Source: Pavlovales sp. CCMP2436 (taxonomy: Eukaryota > Haptophyta > Pavlovophyceae > Pavlovales). Taken from it: a stretch of DNA of 10,242 nt. Position numbers and translations under genes: made by a program. Below the pieces are notes generated by a model that was not told the origin of the DNA, did not search any database, and saw only the letters and a program-made list of their open reading frames with translations. Within the stretch, counting starts at the first letter, position 1; every line of letters starts with the position of its first letter. Of this stretch, positions 5,786-10,242 are shown piece by piece. The DNA lies in assembly GCA_026770615.1 (NCBI GenBank), contig MU631331.1, positions 240,026 through 250,267 on the forward strand, read 5' to 3'.

Positions 5786-7858
5786 TCAAGCGTCCTCTTG
5801 CAGGTCGTCGCGTTTTATGATCTCAAGCGTGCTGAGCTTTGCCCACTCGCCGCCCGCCAGCTCCATACACTCGTGCCAGAGCGGCTTTGGGAGCCCGAGG
5901 CACTGCTTGAGTGCGACCGGGCGCGCGCAGGATAAGGCGACATATGCGCCCTGCGAGGTGGACAGGTCGGTGTGCACTCCTACGAAGAATCGAAAGTCCA
6001 AAGGCGCGAAGAGACCTGCGCTGACTCCATCCGCTGCCGCCTCGAGGCCACCTGCAAAAATGCCGGTTCCGGGACTGATCTCCTTGGCACCTTCAAGGGC
6101 GGCAAATCCGTGCACAACCAAAGCAGCTTCGAACTGCTTTTCCTCCCCGCCTGCTTATTTACAACATGTACAAATGAAACATGAAGTTAAATATGCATTT
6201 GTAAAATGAGATTTAATCGCACATCCTTCGCTATGGCCGGCGTTAGCTTCGTCGGACCCGGCGCACCCAAAACAGAAAGAAATAAAGAAAAACTGTTTAT
6301 TGAATGCATCGCTTATTTACACGCCACTTTCCACTTTTTCGGCGTGATTCAGTCACCGGAGCACCTCCTCCTGTTTTTTTTTTTTTTTTTTTTAGCCAGG
6401 ACCCTGTTCTTTGTGAATTCCTTGCCGGCAAGGGATTCTTAAAAGCAATAAGTACTGCAAACTGTAAACTGGTTATTAGGCAGTACGGTTTTTGATTTCG
6501 GTAGCAACCGAGACCTGGCTCCAGCAGCTGCCTGCATCTTTTTTGCGTTGCTGGTCGCAGTTTCAGTACAATGTGGAAATTGTGGAACAAATTAGAATGA
6601 GTGCAGGAAATCGCACCGAGATAGACGCCCGCGTTTTCCCCAAAAGCCCCGATGATCTTCTTCAAAAGCTGCTCGTCGGGGGCGGGCGCTCCCGGCGCTT
6701 TCGCGCCGATGAGCAATTCAGCGAGCTCACGGTCGACAGCCTTTGCCTTGATGGTGGTGGTGGTGGTAGTGGTGGGGGGGGGCGGGGGGGAGGGTTGAGA
6801 GGGTTGTCAGAGGGACATGGCCACTGAGACTATCACAAATTGTTATGGATGAGGATTAGTGGGATTGGTCTAACGGTTAATCTTGTCCATAACACAAATA
6901 GGTCCGCGATGCCTTCATACCAACGGACGGTTGAGCACCACGCCCTCAACAAAGTCGGGACCGAGGACGCGCGTGACGAGGCAGACCTCCTGCCAGCGCT
7001 CCTGCGTTCTCGTATAAATCTCGATGAGCTGCCGCTCGTGCTCCTTCATCGCCGACAGGTCGAGCTTCCCGCCGCGCGCGCGGGCACGCTCCTGGATGTC
7101 GCGCAGCGTGTCGATGACGGCGGCCTCGGCCAATCGATAGCAGTATGCAGTGTTGCCAAGCAACTTTGTCGCAAAAGCTGCCAACGAGGGTGGGGGAGGG
7201 GGAGGAGGGTGAGGTGGGGAAGGGGGGCACAACTTCAACGAGCAGTCCATCATGTCCATCATGACTCACCCTCGTCGCCCTCGGCGGGCAGCTCCGTGCG
7301 CAGCTTTTCCCGCATACGCTGGCCCCAGACGTCCTCAGCATCGGCCTGCTCTATTGCCCGCATCAGGAAAGTGAGCTGTGCCTGCAATGGTAAGCGGCAC
7401 ATCAGACCGCCGGCCTCGGGCGCCGACTCGTGAGCCCAGGCGCCGTTCACATACTCGTCGTACAGAAGCGCGTTCTGCTCGCGTAGCAGCGCCTCGTTTC
7501 GTGGAGCCACGACGACGCGCTCGGGCAGATCGCTCGAGCCGCGCGCGGGCTCGCCAGGCTCGGCCGGCGCGTCGGTGGTGACTTTAATGCCGCCGGCAAT
7601 CAACTGCTTCCGAAAGTCGCGCCAGGCCTCGGGCGAGGGGCCTGACGCGGGTGCGTCCTCGCCCGCATCATCGCCCGCGCCCATCGTCGTCTGTGCGCGC
7701 AGCCGGCAGGGGCTGCGGCCGCCCGGCAGCTGCAGCCGGCAGGGGCTGCGACCGCTAAGGCCGGTTGCCAGCGGCCGCGCGCTCCAGCCGCGCGCTCCAG
7801 TTGCACGCGCATTGGCGAAGATGCAGAATGCGAAGGCGAGGAAGATTGAGATGGCCAT
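5786..7858 (-). CDS. AlgH/UPF0301 (YqgE, DUF179) protein, plastid-targeted, four exons
   Basis: Exons on the minus strand are 7858-7270, 7177-6921, 6746-6617 and 6150-5786, joined at GT-AG introns with phases 1, 0 and 1. Joined, they give 446 residues ending in TGA. Residues 1-19 (MAISIFLAFAFCIFANARA) are a signal peptide, followed by a basic Ser/Pro/Arg transit-like region, so plastid import is inferred. Residues 115-190 carry the N-terminal segment typical of algal homologues (APRNEALLREQNALL, WAHESAPEAGGLMCRLPL). Exon 2 has ERWQEVCLV and GVVLNRPL, the family's conserved block. Exon 3 ends and exon 4 begins inside VYLGGEE. Exon 4 continues with HGFAALEGAKEISPGTGIFAG, LDFRFFVG and PKPLWHE. 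The biochemical role of UPF0301 is unknown. The upstream frame extends to 8161, but the signal peptide decides this start. An in-frame repeat lies in the leader. Confidence 0.85.
6151..6616 (-). other. Intron 3 of the AlgH gene (466 bp)
   Basis: The intron begins GTGCGA (complement of 6616-6611) and ends AAGCAG (complement of 6156-6151); removing it joins codon halves G and GC into the Gly of VYLGG. It carries a run of 20 T on the plus strand at 6374-6393, hence A20 in the transcript. It also has a 14-bp palindrome, CCTTGCCGGCAAGG, near 6419-6432. It is much longer than the other two introns (92 and 174 bp) and less GC-rich, consistent with an insertion. Confidence 0.75.
6747..6920 (-). other. 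Intron 2 of the AlgH gene (174 bp)
   Basis: The donor is GTATGA directly after the Leu codon of NRPL; the acceptor is ATCAAG. A long C-rich pyrimidine tract and a CCA-repeat stretch precede the acceptor. Phase 0 joining gives NRPLAKAVDREL, which continues the family block smoothly. Confidence 0.75.
7178..7269 (-). other. Intron 1 of the AlgH gene (92 bp)
   Basis: The donor GTGAGT (complement of 7269-7264) is consensus-like. The acceptor TTGGCAG is preceded by an almost unbroken C/T tract. Phase 1 joining gives an Ala codon (EGDEAFATK). Within the first 25 bases the motif CATGATGGA occurs twice. Confidence 0.75.
7699..7751 (-). repeat. 34-bp-spaced duplication in the AlgH leader
   Basis: GCAGCCGGCAGGGGCTGCG occurs at about 7699-7717 and again at about 7733-7751 on the plus strand. 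In the protein this gives GRSPCRLQLPGGRSPCRLR within the transit-like region. A further shorter duplication (CCGCGCGCTCCAG twice) lies at about 7774-7801. Such duplications are tolerated in targeting leaders. Confidence 0.7.
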
Positions 7859-8031
7859 CACCAACACGCGGCTTCTCTTGCCCGTTGAGGACGAGGGTGC
7901 GGAAGGCGCGCCGACTCCGAACCGCAAGATCCTTTGCTGGTGTGGTTTCGGGCAGTTTAAAACGCTGCCTAGCCAGAACCTCCCACGACCACCGAAAAAC
8001 AGAGCAGAAAACCAGCAACCACCAAGTGACA
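7859..8031. promoter_or_regulatory. Short divergent gap between AlgH and OTU ORFs
   Basis: This 173-bp gap separates two start codons pointing apart. The AlgH side is GC-rich; the side next to the OTU start is A/C-rich (AAAACAGAGCAGAAAACC), like the OTU ORF itself. The composition change suggests a junction between host promoter and inserted element around 7940-7990. No TATA box was identified. Confidence 0.35.
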
Positions 8032-8709
8032 ATGGGGACGACCAAGACATCACAGCGCAACGGATGCGAGCCCGGCCGGCAATTAAATAGCCTGTTGGCG
8101 TCATTAGCGCTAGCCCCAGAACACGTGAATGGCGACGGAAATTGCCTGATTTATGCGGCACTAAAGAGCTCAGGGCGACTGTCAGTCAGCTGGAACGCAG
8201 CCATACAAATACGGGAGGCGGCAATCACACTAGCAATCGCCCTCCCGGTGGAGGTTAAGAAGGCCCTCAGGCTATACAGACCAGATATAGACCCGGATGA
8301 CCCCATGGGGAATGACCTAGACCACAGTAAGTGACCCAACTTCTGGCCAATAGCAGCGCAAGCAAAACACGGCCCTCCCCACTTCCCAGCAAACCAGGCC
8401 GCATGGATGTCAGACAACATGCTCCACAGCATAGCGACAGTCATGGGAACAGACATCGCGGTGCTGAAACTAAGCAGAGACCCCGGCAAAGTGGGCGACA
8501 TTATCGACCTATATTACGCATACACCCCGCACCACCCGCGGATCGGCAGTACCACATGGATACACCGAACTACTACAGGAGGCAGAGTACGGCAGAATAA
8601 ATCCCTCGGTGAATTGCTCACGGCATCGCGCAGCGGACAAGGCAGACAAATATGCGTAATCACCATCGATGCCAACATGACACACTTCGAGGCGACACGA
8701 GAAATTTAG
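8032..8709 (+). pseudogene. OTU-type cysteine protease domain with in-frame TGA
   Basis: A single frame of 225 codons from ATG 8032 to TAG 8707-8709 is broken only by TGA at codon 101 (8332-8334). Before it, HVNGDGNCLIYAAL (residues 31-44) is the OTU signature, with predicted catalytic Asp35 and Cys38. After it, CVITIDANMTHFEAT supplies the predicted catalytic His218. OTU proteases usually cleave ubiquitin chains; OTU domains also occur in some retrotransposons and viruses. The frame resumes without shift (PNFWPIAAQAKHG), so a TGG to TGA change is the simplest explanation. A 27-base in-frame intron (GTAAGT…AATAG, 8325-8351) is an alternative. TGA is the normal stop of neighbouring genes. Codons favour A endings (CTA, ATA, ACA, GCA) and avoid T, unlike the GC-ending host genes, which suggests a mobile or transferred origin. 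Dead copy is more likely than readthrough. Confidence 0.7.
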
Positions 8710-9338
8710 TAGAACAACTGACAAGCAAGGAGAGGGTTGGGGGGGAGGGGGAGGGGGGAGGTGGGCTGGCGCAGAAGTTCACTTTCTCTGCGTGTATTAT
8801 GTGCTGTAGGTGCGGTGCGTGCGCAGGCGAGCCGCATTTCGAGACGAGCGAGATGCAGCAAAGGTTGATCAGCGAGCAAGTCGAGTGTCGTCGACAGTCG
8901 TGTGCCTGATCAGTCTTAGCGGGGATGACGGTATCCGGGGGCTCGGGAGCTGGTCCCAGTTTTAACTGGGAGACCGCGAGCGGGACCGGACGTTTTTATA
9001 GATATTTACATGGGGGTAGAGCGCGCAAATCTGGCTGCCGGAGTACCGGCTCTTAGAAAAGGCGTAACGTACGGGGATTTATCCGTGGCCCCCGTGGGGC
9101 CCCGTGGGGCCCCGGGCTATGTGACAAGTTAGTTATATGTTAGTCACATAGGCGCCTCCGGCGGGGCCCCCGGGGGCCCTGCGGGGCTTTCTAAGAGCCG
9201 GCCGGAGTAGCGCACCGGCAGCTTCGGCTTGTGCGAATCCGGATACACTGCCGCAATGCCGACTCCCGCCAGTCCGAAGAGCAGCATGGCTGGCGCCAAC
9301 GGTCATGTCACTGGCGGCGGCCTTCGCGCCTTCGCGGC
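8710..9338. other. Gene-free region with purine tract and foldback
   Basis: No convincing ORF is seen. A G/A-rich tract lies at about 8729-8765, a 7-bp-arm hairpin (CCCAGTT-TT-AACTGGG) at 8955-8970, and a GC-rich foldback at 9046-9201. On the minus strand the purine tract reads as a pyrimidine tract followed by TTGTCAG, an acceptor-like arrangement. The Kelch exons expected upstream of the phosphatase gene are not visible here. Confidence 0.45.
9046..9201. mobile_element. GC-rich foldback unit with 14-bp terminal inverted repeats
   Basis: CCGGCTCTTAGAAA (9046-9059) and its exact reverse complement (9188-9201) bound a 156-bp unit. Inside are CCCCGTGGGG-type self-complementary blocks. At the centre CTATGTGAC (9117-9125) pairs with GTCACATAG (9143-9151) around an AT-rich 17-base loop. 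Outer flanks also show GCTGCCGG at 9034-9041 and its complement at 9214-9221. It could be a miniature foldback transposon; no target duplication was confirmed. Confidence 0.5.
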
Positions 9339-9595
9339 ATGGCGGAAGAGCTCGCGAGCGCAGAGCTGAGCATCGGGAGGCTGCGCCAGCTCGCGTCACC
9401 GACGGCCATGCTTGTGGCTGTTATTTTAAAACAGTGCACTGTAGAAGTTAAGAAGACTCGAGTTTTCCCCAAAGTGAGCTGGACGTGCCGGACGTTCAGC
9501 GAGAAGAGGCCGCCCGCGGCACGGCCTGCGATACGCTGTGCAGCGTGCTCGCGGCGTGTGCCCATCTCTCGCTGGCGAAGCGTCTCATTTTTTAA
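9339..9595 (+). CDS. Tentative small two-exon gene (63 residues), unrecognised
   Basis: Exon 9339-9413 and exon 9479-9595, joined across a 65-bp AT-richer intron (GTGGCT…AAGTGAG), give MAEELASAELSIGRL… then LDVPDVQREEAARG…CSVLAACAHLSLAKRLIF and TAA. Both pieces use GC-ending codons like host genes and the translation is Ala/Leu-rich and helical. The splice sites are weak and no family is recognised. The second exon is in the same frame as the phosphatase ORF that follows, so it might instead be an upstream exon of that gene if a short intron removes the TAA at 9593-9595. Confidence 0.25.
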
Positions 9596-9682
9596 TTTTG
9601 CGTCAGGCGAACCCCGACGAAGCGGGAGAGAGTGCACGTCAAACGGGGCAAAGGGGAGGACCCGCCCGAACAGGCAGGCGCA

Positions 9683-10141
9683 ATGAGGAACTCAGCCGAC
9701 GTTGCTCGCGCCTTGGCCGCGACCGAGCGCGGCGGCGAGGAGGATGGGCCTAGCGCTGGGTTTGCGCGCCGAGCGATTGTAGGTGATCTGCCTGGTGGCG
9801 ACTTGGGTTCACCGGCTGGGCCGCTGCGGCAGGTGAGCGTGGATCGGATGGGGGATGCCGAGTCAAGGCTGGAGCGGCGTGACCCTGCGTTCAGAAGGCG
9901 CGACAGCGTGCACACCGCAATCGCGGCGCAGGTCATATCAGTGCTGCTCAGGCCCGCGCACTGGAAGCCTCCGCCGCCCGACCAGCCCTTCGAGTTCTCA
10001 CCGCACGAGCTGGTCGAGCTGTGCGAGTATGCGGAGGCCGTGCTGCGCGACGAGCCGACTCTGCTCGAGCTCAGCGCTCCGATCAAGATCTTCGGTGACA
10101 TCCACGGCCAGTACCCCGATTTGATGCGGCTCTTTGCGGAG
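9683..10141 (+). CDS. PPKL/BSU1-like Ser/Thr protein phosphatase, first visible exon (partial)
   Basis: From Met 9683 the frame gives 153 residues, then a donor site (GAG|GTACCT) at 10141/10142. Residues 84-153 (VISVLLRPAHWKPP, then EPTLLEL, then IKIFGDIHGQYPDLMRLFAE) match the start of the PPP phosphatase domain of the PPKL family. GDIHG provides the first metal-binding Asp and His (Asp139, His141). Upstream, RRAIVG and LRQVSVDRM resemble the linker that joins Kelch repeats and phosphatase in plant BSU1/BSL proteins, where these enzymes act in brassinosteroid signalling. The family is also known from alveolates. The frame stays open back to 9596, and a CAG at 9604-9606 preceded by a T-rich run could be an acceptor, so the exon may begin at 9607. 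No Kelch repeats are visible upstream. The rest lies beyond the window. Confidence 0.82.
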
Positions 10142-10147
10142 GTACCT

Positions 10148-10242
10148 CTCACCCTGCCCACCCCTCGCTGCTTCACCCTGCCCGCCCCTCACCCTGCCCA
10201 CCCCTCGCTGCTCCACCCTGCCCGCAGCTCACCCTGCCCACC
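10148..10242 (+). repeat. 40-bp tandem repeat filling the start of a phosphatase intron
   Basis: Units at 10148-10187 and 10188-10227 differ at only three positions, and a third starts at 10228 and is cut by the window end. Each unit holds two CACCCTGCCC blocks, and the second unit ends in CCCGCAG, which looks like a splice acceptor. The array is C-rich on the sense strand and lies just inside the intron donor. Confidence 0.85.

Noticed and set aside
6297..6716. 139-codon minus-strand ORF as an independent gene
   Set aside because: Its first 33 or so codons are AlgH exon 3; the remainder reads through intron 3, including a poly-Lys run from the A20 tract.
7859..8161. Extending AlgH to the upstream Met at 8161
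   Set aside because: The extra 101 residues are antisense to the OTU start and show no similarity to the family, and the internal Met begins a clear signal peptide.
8325..8351. 27-nt intron removing the TGA in the OTU ORF
   Set aside because: GTAAGT…AG is present and in frame, but this is shorter than the introns seen here (92-466 bp), so a nonsense change is simpler. Kept as an alternative only.

Overview
The window looks like nuclear DNA of a unicellular alga with a complex (secondary, probably red-lineage) plastid. Coding islands are very GC-rich, with third codon positions mostly G or C, and are separated by AT-rich, repeat-dense DNA. At least one gene has GT-AG introns with strong polypyrimidine tracts. 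Two predicted proteins (DUF493 and AlgH/UPF0301) begin with a hydrophobic signal peptide followed by a basic, Ser/Thr/Ala-rich stretch, which is how proteins are sent to a plastid lying inside the endomembrane system. Neither has a clear Phe at the predicted cleavage point, which fits a haptophyte or dinoflagellate-type alga better than a diatom or cryptophyte. I cannot fix the lineage from sequence alone.

Layout. 1-540: one copy of a dispersed repeat (R1) and, on the minus strand, the C-terminal exon of a coiled-coil protein. 931-1876: a divergent pair, a small LYR-motif protein (-) and a plastid-type DUF493 protein (+), about 180 bp apart. 1877-5785: a repeat territory of about 3.9 kb. It holds R1 copies, two units bounded by related inverted ends (E1 about 2136-2908, E2 about 4152-4608), a MITE-like unit, a foldback element with 23-bp direct repeats at both sides, and a 560-bp AT-rich palindrome split by an R1 insertion. 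E1 encloses an unrecognised GC-rich ORF (-). 5786-7858: a four-exon AlgH/UPF0301 gene (-), reconstructed here with splice phases that all agree. 8032-8709: an OTU-type cysteine protease ORF (+) with an in-frame TGA and foreign-looking codon use, probably a mobile-element fragment. 8710-9338: purine tract and GC-rich foldback. 9339-10242: a tentative small two-exon gene, then the start of a PPKL/BSU1-like Ser/Thr phosphatase (+) that enters an intron made of 40-bp tandem repeats and runs off the window.

The host genes are housekeeping functions for different compartments (mitochondrion, plastid, cytosolic signalling) and do not form one pathway. The most unusual parts are the interrupted OTU ORF, the paired inverted-end units (one apparently enclosing a gene), and the nested palindromes. 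No rRNA, tRNA or CRISPR array was seen.
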